Below, piece after piece: positions 1-7,396 of a DNA stretch of 15,593 bases (positions are counted from its first letter, which is position 1; the number at the start of each line of letters is the position of its first letter). Both the position numbers and the translations under genes were made by a program. Source of the stretch: HRBIN23 sp046294495. Its GTDB lineage: Bacteria; Chloroflexota; Dehalococcoidia; Lucifugimonadales; HRBIN23. The stretch lies in the NCBI GenBank assembly GCA_046294495.1, contig JBKBKV010000042.1:1-15593 (forward strand), read 5' to 3'. The notes below the pieces were generated by a model, which was not told the DNA's origin, did no database searches, and worked only from the letters and a program-made list of their open reading frames with translations.

Positions 1-1005
1 CCCCCACTCCTCCAGCAGTGCGCGCCGCAGTTTCCCCTCGTCTATCCCTTCGGGCACCACCACGGTGGTCAGTTGGGGAAGGCGGTAAGGCGCCTCCACC
101 AGCAGACGCAGGCCCAGGGCCTGAAGGCCCTCCCATAGGGCCTGGGCGACCTGCCGGTGGCGCCCCCAGCGAGCCTCTAGGCCCTCCCCTAGAATGATGC
201 GCAAGCCCTCGTGCAGCCCGTAGAGAAGGTTCACCGGCGCTGTATGATGATACATCCTCGGCCCACCCCAGTAGGAGCGGTGCAGGGTAAGGTCCAGGTA
301 GAAGGAGCGCACCTTCTGGGAGCGGCTCAGGATGGCCTTCTCCGCCCGAGGGCTAACGGTGATAGGGGCCAGCCCCGGAGGGCACCCCAAGCACTTCTGC
401 GAGGCGCTGTAGCAGAAGTCTATCCCCCAGGCGTCTACCTCCAACGGTGAGCCTCCCAGGGAGGTAACAGCATCCACCAGCAGGAGGCAGTTATAGCGCC
501 GAGCCAGAGCGGCCATGGGTTCTATGGGCTGAAGGACGCCGGTAGAGGTCTCGGCGTGGACAACAGCCAGGACTTTTACTTTGGGGTGCTTACGCAGTTC
601 CTGTTCTATTGCTTCAGGATCAAGGGGGCGCCCCCACTCCCCAGGCACTGTGGCAACGGTTGCCCCATAACGGCGGGCAATCTCCGCCAGGCGCTCCCCG
701 AAGAAGCCGTGCGTCCCCACCACTACCACATCCCCAGGCTCCACCAGGTTAGCGATACCCGTCTCCATCCCAGCGGTGCCCGTGCCGGGCATGGCGATGG
801 TCAGGCCATTCTGGGTGCGGAAGAGGGCGCGAAGCATCTGCGCCAGGTCGTCCATGGTCCGCATCCAGAGGGGGTCCAGGTAGCCCAGGGCAGGGGCGCT
901 CAGGGCTTGCAGGACACGGGGATGCACATTGCTGGGGCCAGGCCCCAGGAGAAGACGAGGGGGCACCTGGAGGGGGGCAACCTGGGGCAAGGTAGTCTGC
1001 GCCAT
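1..1005 (-). CDS. Class V PLP aminotransferase, alanine/serine-glyoxylate type (3' end beyond window)
   Basis: A reading frame open from ATG at 1005 to the left edge gives 335 residues with no stop, so only the C-terminus is missing. It matches the serine-pyruvate / alanine-glyoxylate aminotransferase family, cytosolic PLP enzymes that move an amino group onto glyoxylate or pyruvate. Visible marks are GPGPSNVHP near residue 21, the phosphate-binding GTGTAGMET at 74-82, HAETSTGV at 150-157, Asp178 in LLVDAV (ring nitrogen) and Lys204 in SASQKCLGCPPG (Schiff-base lysine). These agree with human AGT Asp183 and Lys209. AGGAGG lies 5 nt before the ATG. It lies 63 bp behind fmt on the same strand and may have its own promoter. 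Family membership is secure. The substrate is not: SgaA-like, AGT-like and 2-aminoethylphosphonate transaminase-like proteins share these motifs. Confidence 0.93.
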   Translation of the reverse strand, partial: MAQTTLPQVAPLQVPPRLLLGPGPSNVHPRVLQALSAPALGYLDPLWMRTMDDLAQMLRALFRTQNGLTIAMPGTGTAGMETGIANLVEPGDVVVVGTHGFFGERLAEIARRYGATVATVPGEWGRPLDPEAIEQELRKHPKVKVLAVVHAETSTGVLQPIEPMAALARRYNCLLLVDAVTSLGGSPLEVDAWGIDFCYSASQKCLGCPPGLAPITVSPRAEKAILSRSQKVRSFYLDLTLHRSYWGGPRMYHHTAPVNLLYGLHEGLRIILGEGLEARWGRHRQVAQALWEGLQALGLRLLVEAPYRLPQLTTVVVPEGIDEGKLRRALLEEWG

Positions 1006-1036
1006 ACACGCCTCCTATTTGAAGTGTGGGCCTACG

Positions 1037-1072
1037 CTCATCCATCCTAGCACACCCCCTTGAGGGTGTTAC
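1037..1072 (-). promoter_or_regulatory. Candidate extended -10 promoter for the aminotransferase gene
   Basis: Read on the minus strand, GTAACA (1072-1067, four of six matches to the -35 consensus) is followed after exactly 17 nt by TAGGAT (1049-1044). A TGC immediately before it gives the extended -10 TGn element. The predicted start near 1037 leaves a leader of about 31 nt carrying the AGGAGG site. The -35 overlaps the fmt stop codon. This was found by eye only. Confidence 0.4.
1052..1069 (-). other. Small inverted repeat at the end of fmt
   Basis: ACACCC and GGGTGT form a perfect 6-bp stem around a 6-nt loop, touching the fmt stop codon. No T-run follows on either strand, so it is not a standard intrinsic terminator. 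It lies inside the candidate promoter spacer of the next gene and could be incidental. Confidence 0.25.
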
Positions 1073-2010
1073 GACGGAAGGCGGGAGCCGACAAAGTCCC
1101 TATACCCTGCCAGGAACTCTGAGCACCCCACAGGGCGCCTCCCCTCCAGGTGTAAGCGCAGGAGGGCCAAGATACCCCGCCCGCACTGCACACCCACCGG
1201 AGCGGGAGCACCCCGGGGCAGGGCCACAACAGTGCCCGGGGGATGAACGGTATCTTCGGGCCAGGGGCGGGCCGCCAGCACCTTCAGCATCCTCCCCTTC
1301 CAGCGGGTAAAGGCGCCGGGCCACGGGTCGTAGGCCCGCACCGCTCGCCAAAGGCGCTCTGCCGAGTGAGCAAAGTCCAACCAGCCGTCCTCTTTCGTGA
1401 GGAGAGGGGTGGTGGTAGCCTGCACAGGGTCTTGTGGCAAGGGAGAAATGCCTCCGCGTGCCCAGCGCTCCAGCGTCTCCACCATCAGACTGGCCCCCAG
1501 CAGGAAGAGGCGCTCCGTTAGGGTGTGGGCAGTGTCCTCATCCCGTATCGGTTCCTCCCGTTGGGCCAGGAGGGGGCCGGTGTCCAGCCCGGCGTCCATC
1601 AACATTACCGTTACCCCCGTTACAGCATCGCCGTTGAGGATGGCAGCGGGGACTGGAGACGGCCCTCGGTATCTGGGGAGCAAAGAGGGATGCAGGTTCA
1701 GGCATCCCAGAGGGGGGATGTTCAGCACCTCAGGAGGCAGAATTTTCCCGTAGGCCGCCACAATGACCGCGTCAGGGGCCAGGCGGCGCAAGGTCTCCTG
1801 GGCCTCGGCCCGGCGCAGGGTAGGGGGCTGGAAAACAGGGAGGCCCTTGCCCTGCGCCCACACCTTTATGGGTGGAGGCTCGGGCTGCCTGCCCCGCCCG
1901 GCAGGTTTGTCGGGCTGGGTGAATACGCCCACCACCTGGTGCCCGGCCGTTAGCAAGGCCTCCAGCACAGGGATGGCGAAGGCAGGGGTGCCCATAAAGA
2001 CCAGGCGCAT
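1069..2010 (-). CDS. fmt: Methionyl-tRNA formyltransferase
   Basis: This 313-residue cytosolic enzyme transfers a formyl group from 10-formyl-tetrahydrofolate to initiator Met-tRNA, preparing it for translation initiation. The N-terminal Rossmann-like formyltransferase domain starts with MRLVFMGTPAFA. The catalytic region carries NLHPSLLPRYRG at 105-116, with Asn105 and His107 matching E. coli Asn106 and His108. Asp143 in MDAGLDTGPLL matches Asp144. The C-terminal third is the OB-fold tRNA-binding domain. Length is normal for the family. The reading frame stays open upstream for 100 codons, but homology starts at this ATG, so the longer form is rejected. A weak GAGG lies 5-8 nt ahead. It diverges from uvrA, and no def gene lies beside it here. 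Identification is secure. Confidence 0.97.
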   Translation of the reverse strand: MRLVFMGTPAFAIPVLEALLTAGHQVVGVFTQPDKPAGRGRQPEPPPIKVWAQGKGLPVFQPPTLRRAEAQETLRRLAPDAVIVAAYGKILPPEVLNIPPLGCLNLHPSLLPRYRGPSPVPAAILNGDAVTGVTVMLMDAGLDTGPLLAQREEPIRDEDTAHTLTERLFLLGASLMVETLERWARGGISPLPQDPVQATTTPLLTKEDGWLDFAHSAERLWRAVRAYDPWPGAFTRWKGRMLKVLAARPWPEDTVHPPGTVVALPRGAPAPVGVQCGRGILALLRLHLEGRRPVGCSEFLAGYRDFVGSRLPS

Positions 2011-2170
2011 CGCGCCTCTATTGTAGCGCCCCCGCCTTTGGAGTATCCCCTTGCGGGTATTCCCTCCAGGCCCTCTTCCCCCCAAATTCTGGTCCTCTGG
2101 CAGGCCATGACCCTGGGCATACGGCGCAGAATCGGCTACCATGGCAATTTCGCAAGGTGGGGCAAAAAGC
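2011..2170. other. Divergent spacer between fmt and uvrA
   Basis: This 160-bp spacer must hold the promoters of both genes. Besides the fmt -10 candidate, the uvrA side shows only a weak CAGAAT (2127-2132) without a recognisable -35. I saw no SOS box of the CTGT-N8-ACAG type or of the GAACN4GTTC type, so damage induction of uvrA is not evident here. Confidence 0.4.
2013..2025 (-). promoter_or_regulatory. Candidate -10 element of fmt (near-leaderless start)
   Basis: On the minus strand TACAAT (2025-2020, five of six consensus matches) lies 9 nt before the fmt ATG. A start 7 nt downstream would fall near 2013 and leave only about 3 nt of leader. No good -35 is visible 16-18 nt upstream, so the call is tentative. 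Confidence 0.3.
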
Positions 2171-5050
2171 ATGAGCGCTAACGCCATTGTGGTTCGGGGA
2201 GCACGGGAGCACAACCTCAAGGGCATAGATGTAACCATCCCGCGCAACCGGTTTGTGGTCATCACAGGGGTCTCCGGGTCGGGGAAGAGTTCACTGGCCT
2301 TTGACACCATCTACGCTGAAGGGCAACGCCGTTATGTGGAGTCCCTCTCCGCCTACGCCCGCCAGTTCCTGGGGAGGCTGGAAAAACCCGATGTAGAGGA
2401 CATCCAGGGCCTTTCCCCCGCCATCTCCATAGACCAGAAGGGCGTCTCCCACAACCCCCGCTCCACGGTGGGCACCATCACCGAGATATACGACTACCTG
2501 CGCCTGCTCTTCGCCCGTGCTGGCATCCCCCACTGCCCCCAGTGTGGGCGCCCCGTCCAGAAGCAGACGGTGGAGCAGATTGTAGACGCCATCTTTGCCC
2601 TCCCCCACAGCACCCGCCTGATGGTGTTGGCCCCTGTGGTGCGCGACCGTAAAGGGGAGCATAAGGATGTGCTGGAATCTGCACGCAAGAAAGGCTTCCA
2701 GCGGGTGCGGGTGGACGGCATCCTCTACGACCTTGGGGAGCGCATAGAACTGGACAAGGACAAGCGCCACACGGTAGAAGTAGTGGTGGACCGCCTGGTT
2801 ACAGGGGAGGGGCTGGAACGGGGGCGCGTCCACAACTCGGTGGACACGGCTTTGCGCCTGGCCGAAGGGGTGGTGGGCGTCTCCCTGGTGGACAGGAAAG
2901 AGGAACTGGTCTTCGCCGAGCAGTTCGCCTGCCCCTACTGCGGCATCAGCATGCCCGAGCCGGAGCCCCGCACCTTCTCCTTCAACAACCCCCACGGGGC
3001 GTGCCCCGAGTGCACCGGGCTAGGCTTCAAACTGGAACTGGACCCGGAATACATTGTCCCTAACCCCGACCTAACCCTGGCCGAGGGGGCCATCATCCCC
3101 TGGACGCGCATGGGCTCCTCCAGCCCATGGTATCGGAGCCTCCTGGAATCTCTGGCCCGCGCCTATGGCTTCTCCCTACACACCCCCTGGAAATCCCTCC
3201 CCCGCTGGGTGCAAGACCTGGTGCTCTTTGGCAACAGCGACCGCTCCTTCACTATGCGCCACCGAACCCAGCAGGGCCACATCTACTCCTGGGAGACCAC
3301 CTTTGAGGGGGTAATCCCCAACCTGATGCGCCGCTACCGGGAGACGGAATCGGACTACATCCGCGCGGAGATTGAGCGCTATATGACCCAACGCCCCTGC
3401 CCAAAGTGCAAGGGGAAACGCCTGAAACCCGAAGCCCTGGCCGTAAAGGTGTGTGGCAAGAACATAATGGAGGTGTGCGCCCTTACCGTTGAAGAGGCCT
3501 CCCGCTGGGTCGCCGACATCCAGCGAGAGCACCCCACGGACGGTGGCGAGGTGCTTACCCCCCGCCAGCGCCTTATCGCCCGTCAGGTGCTCAAAGAGAT
3601 CTCCACCCGCCTCCAGTTCCTTTTGGACATCGGCCTGGACTACATTACCCTGGACCGCATGGCTAGCACCCTGTCAGGGGGCGAGGCCCAACGCATCCGC
3701 CTGGCCACCCAGATAGGCTCGGGGCTGACAGGGGTGCTGTATGTATGCGACGAGCCTTCGGTGGGCCTCCACCCGGTGGACGACCACCGCCTCATCGCTA
3801 CTCTGAAGCGCCTGCGCGACCTGGGAAACACCATTATCGTGGTAGAGCACGACGAGGCCATCATCCGCGCTGCCGACTGGGTTATTGACCTGGGACCAGG
3901 GGCAGGGGAACACGGAGGCTATGTGGTGGCCCAGGGCACCGTGCAAGACATCATGGCCTGTCCCCAGTCCATTACAGGGGCATATCTGGCGGGGCGAAGG
4001 TGCATCCCCCTCCCATCCAGGCGGCGTCCCGGCAATGGCCTCTTCCTGGAGGTGGTAGGGGCGCGGGCCAACAACCTGAAGAGCATCACCGTGCGCTTCC
4101 CTCTGGGCACCCTTACCTGCGTAACAGGGGTGTCGGGCTCCGGCAAGAGCACCCTGGTATATGACATCCTCTACAAGCGCTTGGCCCAGCACTTCTACCG
4201 CTCCAAGGAGAAGCCCGGCCCCCACCGTGCCATCCACGGCCTGGAACACCTGGATAAGGTGGTCAATGTGGACCAATCCCCCATCGGGAGGACGCCCCGC
4301 TCCAATCCCGCCACCTATGTGGGCGTCTTCACCCCTATTCGGGAACTCTTCGCCCAACTGCCCGAGGCTAAACTGCGGGGCTATGCACCAGGGCGTTTCT
4401 CCTTCAATGTGCGAGGCGGACGGTGCGAAGCGTGCGAAGGGGAAGGCTACACCCAGATCCAGATGCAGTTCCTCCCCGATGTAACGGTGCCCTGCGAGGT
4501 GTGCAAGGGGCGACGCTACACCCGCGAGGCCCTGGAGGTGAAGTTCAAGGGCTACTCCATCGCCGATGTGCTGGATATGACAGTGGAGCAGGCCTTGGAA
4601 GCGTTCCGCGACATCCCCCGCATCCGTTCCAAACTGGAGACCATGCGAGATGTGGGGCTGGGCTACATCCGCCTGGGCCAGCCGGCTACCACCCTCTCCG
4701 GGGGCGAGGCCCAGCGGGTGAAACTGGCCGCCGAACTGTCCCGCCGGGCCACAGGGCGCACCCTTTACATCCTGGACGAGCCCACCACCGGCCTCTCCTT
4801 TGAGGACTGCGCCTATCTCTTGCGGGTGCTCCACCGCCTGGTGGATATGGGAAATACGGTTATCCTGATTGAGCACCACCTGGACATGATCAAGAACGCC
4901 GACTGGATTATTGACCTGGGGCCGGGGGCAGGAGAGCGAGGGGGCCAGGTGGTATGCGTGGGCACCCCGGAGGAGGTGGCCAACCACCCCGAAAGTTACA
5001 CCGGGCAGTTCCTGCGCCGAGTGCTGGGCGTAAGGGCAGGGGTGGGGTAG
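2171..5050 (+). CDS. uvrA: Excinuclease ABC subunit A (UvrA)
   Basis: UvrA is the DNA-damage recognition ATPase of nucleotide excision repair. It dimerises, loads UvrB at lesions and leaves before UvrC cuts. The 959-residue protein has two ABC ATPase modules. Walker A motifs are GVSGSGKS at 33-40 and 653-660. Signatures LSGGEAQR are at 501-508 and 842-849, each followed by a Walker B (DEPS at 527, DEPT at 869), and the H-loops are VVEHD and LIEHH. Zinc-finger cysteines are C254/C257/C278/C281 and C752/C755/C775/C778. Start at 2171 fits the family N-terminus (IVVRGAREHNLKG) and has AAGGTGG about 10 nt upstream. An in-frame ATG at 2141 has no ribosome site but is possible. Odd: after the second Walker B the usual DEPTTGLH reads DEPTTGLS (Ser876). 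It probably leads a transcription unit with the following membrane-protein genes. Confidence 0.98.
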   Translation: MSANAIVVRGAREHNLKGIDVTIPRNRFVVITGVSGSGKSSLAFDTIYAEGQRRYVESLSAYARQFLGRLEKPDVEDIQGLSPAISIDQKGVSHNPRSTVGTITEIYDYLRLLFARAGIPHCPQCGRPVQKQTVEQIVDAIFALPHSTRLMVLAPVVRDRKGEHKDVLESARKKGFQRVRVDGILYDLGERIELDKDKRHTVEVVVDRLVTGEGLERGRVHNSVDTALRLAEGVVGVSLVDRKEELVFAEQFACPYCGISMPEPEPRTFSFNNPHGACPECTGLGFKLELDPEYIVPNPDLTLAEGAIIPWTRMGSSSPWYRSLLESLARAYGFSLHTPWKSLPRWVQDLVLFGNSDRSFTMRHRTQQGHIYSWETTFEGVIPNLMRRYRETESDYIRAEIERYMTQRPCPKCKGKRLKPEALAVKVCGKNIMEVCALTVEEASRWVADIQREHPTDGGEVLTPRQRLIARQVLKEISTRLQFLLDIGLDYITLDRMASTLSGGEAQRIRLATQIGSGLTGVLYVCDEPSVGLHPVDDHRLIATLKRLRDLGNTIIVVEHDEAIIRAADWVIDLGPGAGEHGGYVVAQGTVQDIMACPQSITGAYLAGRRCIPLPSRRRPGNGLFLEVVGARANNLKSITVRFPLGTLTCVTGVSGSGKSTLVYDILYKRLAQHFYRSKEKPGPHRAIHGLEHLDKVVNVDQSPIGRTPRSNPATYVGVFTPIRELFAQLPEAKLRGYAPGRFSFNVRGGRCEACEGEGYTQIQMQFLPDVTVPCEVCKGRRYTREALEVKFKGYSIADVLDMTVEQALEAFRDIPRIRSKLETMRDVGLGYIRLGQPATTLSGGEAQRVKLAAELSRRATGRTLYILDEPTTGLSFEDCAYLLRVLHRLVDMGNTVILIEHHLDMIKNADWIIDLGPGAGERGGQVVCVGTPEEVANHPESYTGQFLRRVLGVRAGVG

Positions 5051-5066
5051 AGCACACAGGCGCAGA

Positions 5067-5249
5067 ATGCAGAATGTGGGGCGTGGAAGCGTGTGGAAAG
5101 CCTTTGTAGGGCTGGCTCTCATCGCCCTGGGAACGCTCCTGCTACTGGAGAGGCTGGGAGTAGTAGAGAGGGCTTTGGCCATGTGGTGGCCCGCATTCCT
5201 TATCGCCCTGGGGTTAGCGGTGCTGGTGCAAGGCCTCCTCAGGAGGTAG
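5067..5249 (+). CDS. Small two-helix membrane protein (LiaI/LiaF-like transmembrane region)
   Basis: A 60-residue protein with two hydrophobic helices (about 11-29 and 38-56) separated by a short charged loop (ERLGVVERA) and ending in RR. The pattern, a helix, a loop with WWP, then a helix, resembles the transmembrane region shared by LiaI and LiaF-type envelope-stress proteins. It starts 16 nt after the uvrA stop, and its own stop abuts the AGGAGG that serves the LiaF-like gene, so the two are probably co-translated. No strong ribosome site precedes the ATG. In-frame GTG codons at 5076 and 5091 are alternative starts. The family link rests on hydropathy pattern and context, not on catalytic residues. 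Confidence 0.7.
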   Translation: MQNVGRGSVWKAFVGLALIALGTLLLLERLGVVERALAMWWPAFLIALGLAVLVQGLLRR

Positions 5250-5253
5250 TCGC

Positions 5254-5853
5254 GTGTTTCGTCCCCCCTTCTGGCTCCAACTGGCGGGCGTATTCCTTAT
5301 CGCCATAGGGGTGGTGCTTCTGCTAAATGCCTTGGGGGTGGCCCTGGTAGCCGTTCTGGATGTGGTGGTGGGGGCTGGAGCGGTGCTCCTTATTGTGGTG
5401 GGATTGCGCCTTCTGCGCCGCTCCCGCTGGGTGCGCCAGGAGCCTTTCACCGACATTATGCTAGGCAGTATTCGGCGTGGCTCCGAGTGGGAAGTTACCT
5501 CCACCAAGTTCGCTGTGGGCATTGGCCAGGTGCACCTGGACCTCTCCCAGGCCCGTGTGCCTGTGGGGGAACACTACCTCCTGGTGGACTGCATTATCGG
5601 GAGCGTGCGCATTGTTCTCCCCGCCGATGTGGGGATAACCGTGTCGTGTCAGGTGTCCCTTGGGGAGATAGTGGCCTTCGGGCAGAGGATGGAGGGGATA
5701 GGGCGGCGTTTCAGTATGCGGACCCCCGACTACGAGCGCCACGAGAGGCGCATCGCCCTGGAGGCCACCGCCACCATCGGCCAGGTCCAACTCTCCCGCG
5801 TTGCAGGGGCTACTGTGCCGCAAGCCCTTCCTGCTGTGCCCATCCCACCGTAG
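5254..5853 (+). CDS. LiaF-like envelope-stress membrane protein
   Basis: A 199-residue protein with two N-terminal membrane helices (about 8-26 and 34-52), then RRSRW and a soluble, strand-rich C-terminal part (about 65-195). The phrases DIMLGSIRRGSEWEV, GIGQVHLDLSQA and CIIGSVRIVLPADVGITV are typical of the LiaF/YvqF C-terminal domain, earlier called the cell-wall-active antibiotics response domain. In Firmicutes, LiaF holds the LiaS sensor kinase inactive until the envelope is stressed. No kinase or regulator is encoded nearby here, so the role could differ. GTG is the start, 7 nt after AGGAGG at 5241-5246, which also overlaps the end of the preceding small gene. The next gene follows after 15 nt. 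Confidence 0.8.
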   Translation: MFRPPFWLQLAGVFLIAIGVVLLLNALGVALVAVLDVVVGAGAVLLIVVGLRLLRRSRWVRQEPFTDIMLGSIRRGSEWEVTSTKFAVGIGQVHLDLSQARVPVGEHYLLVDCIIGSVRIVLPADVGITVSCQVSLGEIVAFGQRMEGIGRRFSMRTPDYERHERRIALEATATIGQVQLSRVAGATVPQALPAVPIPP

Positions 5854-5868
5854 GAGGGCCTCCCGGAG

Positions 5869-6285
5869 ATGCCCCCCCTTGCCCGCTGGTTCATACGCCT
5901 TTCCTTGATCTACCTGGCCCTTGCCCTGCTTCTGTGGACAGTTCAGGCGCTGGGCTGGGTGGGGGCTGTTCCTGGATGGGTGGGGGCCCTTTCCCCGGCG
6001 GCGCTGCACCTCTTCTTTGTGGGATGGGCCACCCAGATGATTATGGGCGTGGCCTACTGGATGTTCCCCCGGGAGCGCCAGCGCCCTTACGGGATACAGG
6101 CCCTTGCCCTGGCTACTCTCCTTTTGTTGAACGGGGGGCTGGCGCTCCGCTTGGTAGGGGAACCTCTCCACACCCTCTATCCTGGCACAGGCTGGGGCTG
6201 GGTGCTGGTAGCCTCGGGGGCGTTGCAGTGGCTGGCAGGCGTGGCCTTCGTAGCCAACACCTGGGGACGCATCCGAGGGCGGTGA
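5869..6285 (+). CDS. Four-helix membrane protein, heme-copper oxidase subunit I-like, first of a tandem pair
   Basis: A 138-residue integral membrane protein with four predicted helices (about 9-30, 42-64, 74-93, 107-130) and no signal peptide. The segment His47-LFFVGWATQMIMGVAYWMFPR resembles the heme-ligating second helix of cbb3/NOR-type subunit I, and such short proteins are sometimes annotated as cbb3 oxidase subunit I. It is far too short to be an oxidase and lacks the copper-site histidines, so I infer at most a heme-binding or assembly role, with function unknown. The ribosome site AGGAGGG (5852-5858) begins at the LiaF-like stop. One nucleotide separates its TGA from the next ATG (TGAGATG), which suggests translational coupling with its paralogue. 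Confidence 0.75.
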   Translation: MPPLARWFIRLSLIYLALALLLWTVQALGWVGAVPGWVGALSPAALHLFFVGWATQMIMGVAYWMFPRERQRPYGIQALALATLLLLNGGLALRLVGEPLHTLYPGTGWGWVLVASGALQWLAGVAFVANTWGRIRGR

Positions 6286-6286
6286 G

Positions 6287-6712
6287 ATGCCAACCCTGAG
6301 CCGCTGGGCCATCGGGGCAAGCCTGGCCTACTTGCTCCTGGGCTTCTCCCTGGGAGCGCTTCTTCTAGCCCAGAAGGGGATAGGGGTGCACCCCCTCCTG
6401 TGGCGTCTGCTCCCCCTGCACCGGGAAGCGCTGATGCTGGGCTGGATGGTGCAGATGGGGATGGGGGTAGCTTACTGGGTCTTCCCCCGCATTGCCCGCC
6501 AAAGGCGACGGGAGGGTTTCGCCTGGCTCGCTCTCCTGATGCTAAACGGCGGGCTGTGGGTAGCGGGCCTTGCCCCCGCCCTGGGCCTGCATGGGTGGGT
6601 TTTGGGGGCAGGGCGCGTAGCGGAGGTAGCCGCTGTGGGAGCCTTCGCCATCCACATCTTCCCACGGGTGCGCCTGCCCCCGCCGGAGGCGGGTGCCCCG
6701 CCGAATCCCTAA
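6287..6712 (+). CDS. Four-helix membrane protein, heme-copper oxidase subunit I-like, second of a tandem pair
   Basis: A 141-residue paralogue of the preceding protein. GW at 52-53, QM at 56-57 and MGVAYW.FPR at 59-68 fall at the same residue numbers in both, and both carry LLMLNGG/LLLLNGG at the start of helix three. The candidate ligand His45 lies two residues earlier than His47 of the partner, so the histidines do not align exactly. The proline at 43 does. The tail (about 128-141) is proline-rich and cytoplasmic-looking. A duplicated pair in one operon suggests a heterodimer. The stop codon overlaps the end of the convergent protoglobin gene by 4 bp. Confidence 0.75.
   Translation: MPTLSRWAIGASLAYLLLGFSLGALLLAQKGIGVHPLLWRLLPLHREALMLGWMVQMGMGVAYWVFPRIARQRRREGFAWLALLMLNGGLWVAGLAPALGLHGWVLGAGRVAEVAAVGAFAIHIFPRVRLPPPEAGAPPNP
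6676..6696 (+). other. GC-rich hairpin near the end of the plus-strand unit
   Basis: CCCGCC and GGCGGG form a 6-bp stem with a GGA loop (6679-6693), extendable past one mismatch. It lies within the last codons of the second four-helix gene. No T-run follows, so it is at best a non-canonical stop signal between two convergent, overlapping genes. Confidence 0.25.
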
Positions 6713-7299
6713 TAGTCGCCCCCCTTGGCGTAGGGATAACTCCACAGGGCAACCTGCAGCACCACCGCCTTGAACCACGCATGATGCATCTTGTCTACTT
6801 CTTCGGGAGAGTGGCCCTTCTTGGCCAGAAAAGGGCGTATGGTGGCAGTAATGGGGTAGATGAAAGCGATAAGGTAGCGTAAGGGGATGTGCGGCACCGA
6901 CTGCACCCTGTCCGTCTGGTTCTTCTTGGTGCGGTGGTGGCGCAGGCCAATTTCGTGCTGGTAGTCCAGCCATTCCTGATCATAGCGACGGTTGCAGGTG
7001 TCCAGAATCCACTGGCCGAAGCGCTTGCGCACCGCACCCAGGTAGTCGGCGTTGGGCTTGCCATCGGGGCCGGAGAAGTAATAAACCAGGTGGGGATGGG
7101 ACCCCACAAACCCATACCAAAGGTCAAGTATCTGCTCCACCTGGTCGGCCAGCACCTGCCCGGCCATGCGCAGGTAACGCTCATCCTCTTCAGTGAAGAG
7201 GACCGACCTCTTTAGCAGGTCAAACTCCTGAAGAGAAACGGGAGAGCGGGGCACGGCGCCCGTGCCGTAGGTGTAACCGGGGATGGAAACTGTGCTCAC
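6709..7299 (-). CDS. Protoglobin (heme-based gas-binding globin)
   Basis: A 196-residue single-domain globin of the protoglobin family, soluble and heme-binding, known to bind O2, CO and NO. It begins IPGYTYG and carries WYGFVGSHPH (61-70), AVRKRFGQWILDTCNR (89-104), EIGLRHHRTKKNQTD (116-130), FIYPITATIRPFLAKKGH and FKAVVLQVALWSYPY. From memory, nearly every one of these blocks recurs in Methanosarcina acetivorans protoglobin. With a one-residue offset, its distal Trp60, Tyr61 and Phe93 become Trp61, Tyr62 and Phe94, and its proximal His120 becomes His121. No output domain is fused to it, so it is not itself a globin-coupled sensor. GTG start, with AGGAGG 5 nt upstream. It diverges from the double-HxlR regulator, probably its controller. 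Physiological role is unknown. Confidence 0.95.
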   Translation of the reverse strand: MSTVSIPGYTYGTGAVPRSPVSLQEFDLLKRSVLFTEEDERYLRMAGQVLADQVEQILDLWYGFVGSHPHLVYYFSGPDGKPNADYLGAVRKRFGQWILDTCNRRYDQEWLDYQHEIGLRHHRTKKNQTDRVQSVPHIPLRYLIAFIYPITATIRPFLAKKGHSPEEVDKMHHAWFKAVVLQVALWSYPYAKGGDY

Positions 7300-7346
7300 C
7301 TTGCCCTCCTAAAACGACGGGTGTTACAATTTCAAGCAAACTAGAT

Positions 7347-7359
7347 GGGGAGTTTCCCC
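7347..7359. repeat. Inverted repeat GGGGA-GTT-TCCCC, candidate operator
   Basis: A perfect 5-3-5 inverted repeat lies directly downstream of the candidate -35 of protoglobin. Its core AGTTTCC recurs, on the other strand, at the regulator's start codon (7397-7406), as expected for two copies of one operator. Binding is inferred, not shown. Confidence 0.45.
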
Positions 7360-7377
7360 GTCAATTCCGCACTTCCT

Positions 7378-7392
7378 GGTAACCTGGTTACC
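7378..7392. repeat. Inverted repeat GGTAAC-CTG-GTTACC, candidate operator
   Basis: A perfect 6-3-6 inverted repeat lies 14 nt before the regulator's ATG. Its half-sites differ from those of the neighbouring repeat, so it could serve another factor. The position is well suited to blocking the regulator's own transcription. Confidence 0.5.
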
Positions 7393-7396
7393 GAAA

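Noticed and set aside
2141..2170. The ATG at 2141 as the main uvrA start
   Set aside because: It has no ribosome site, and family similarity starts after the ATG at 2171, which has AAGGTGG upstream. It is kept only as an alternative.
2011..2310. A 100-codon N-terminal extension of fmt reaching into uvrA
   Set aside because: Formyltransferase homology begins at the ATG at 2010, and the extension crosses the divergent promoter region and the start of uvrA with no family resemblance.
3674..5182. A 502-codon open frame antisense to uvrA
   Set aside because: It mirrors the codon structure of uvrA, is rich in His, Gly and Pro, and shows no domain. It is a shadow of the real gene in GC-rich DNA.
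5461..6312. Long overlapping open frames on both strands across the LiaF-like and four-helix genes
   Set aside because: Their translations are low-complexity and proline- or histidine-rich with no hydrophobic pattern, while the chosen frames show coherent membrane helices and ribosome sites.
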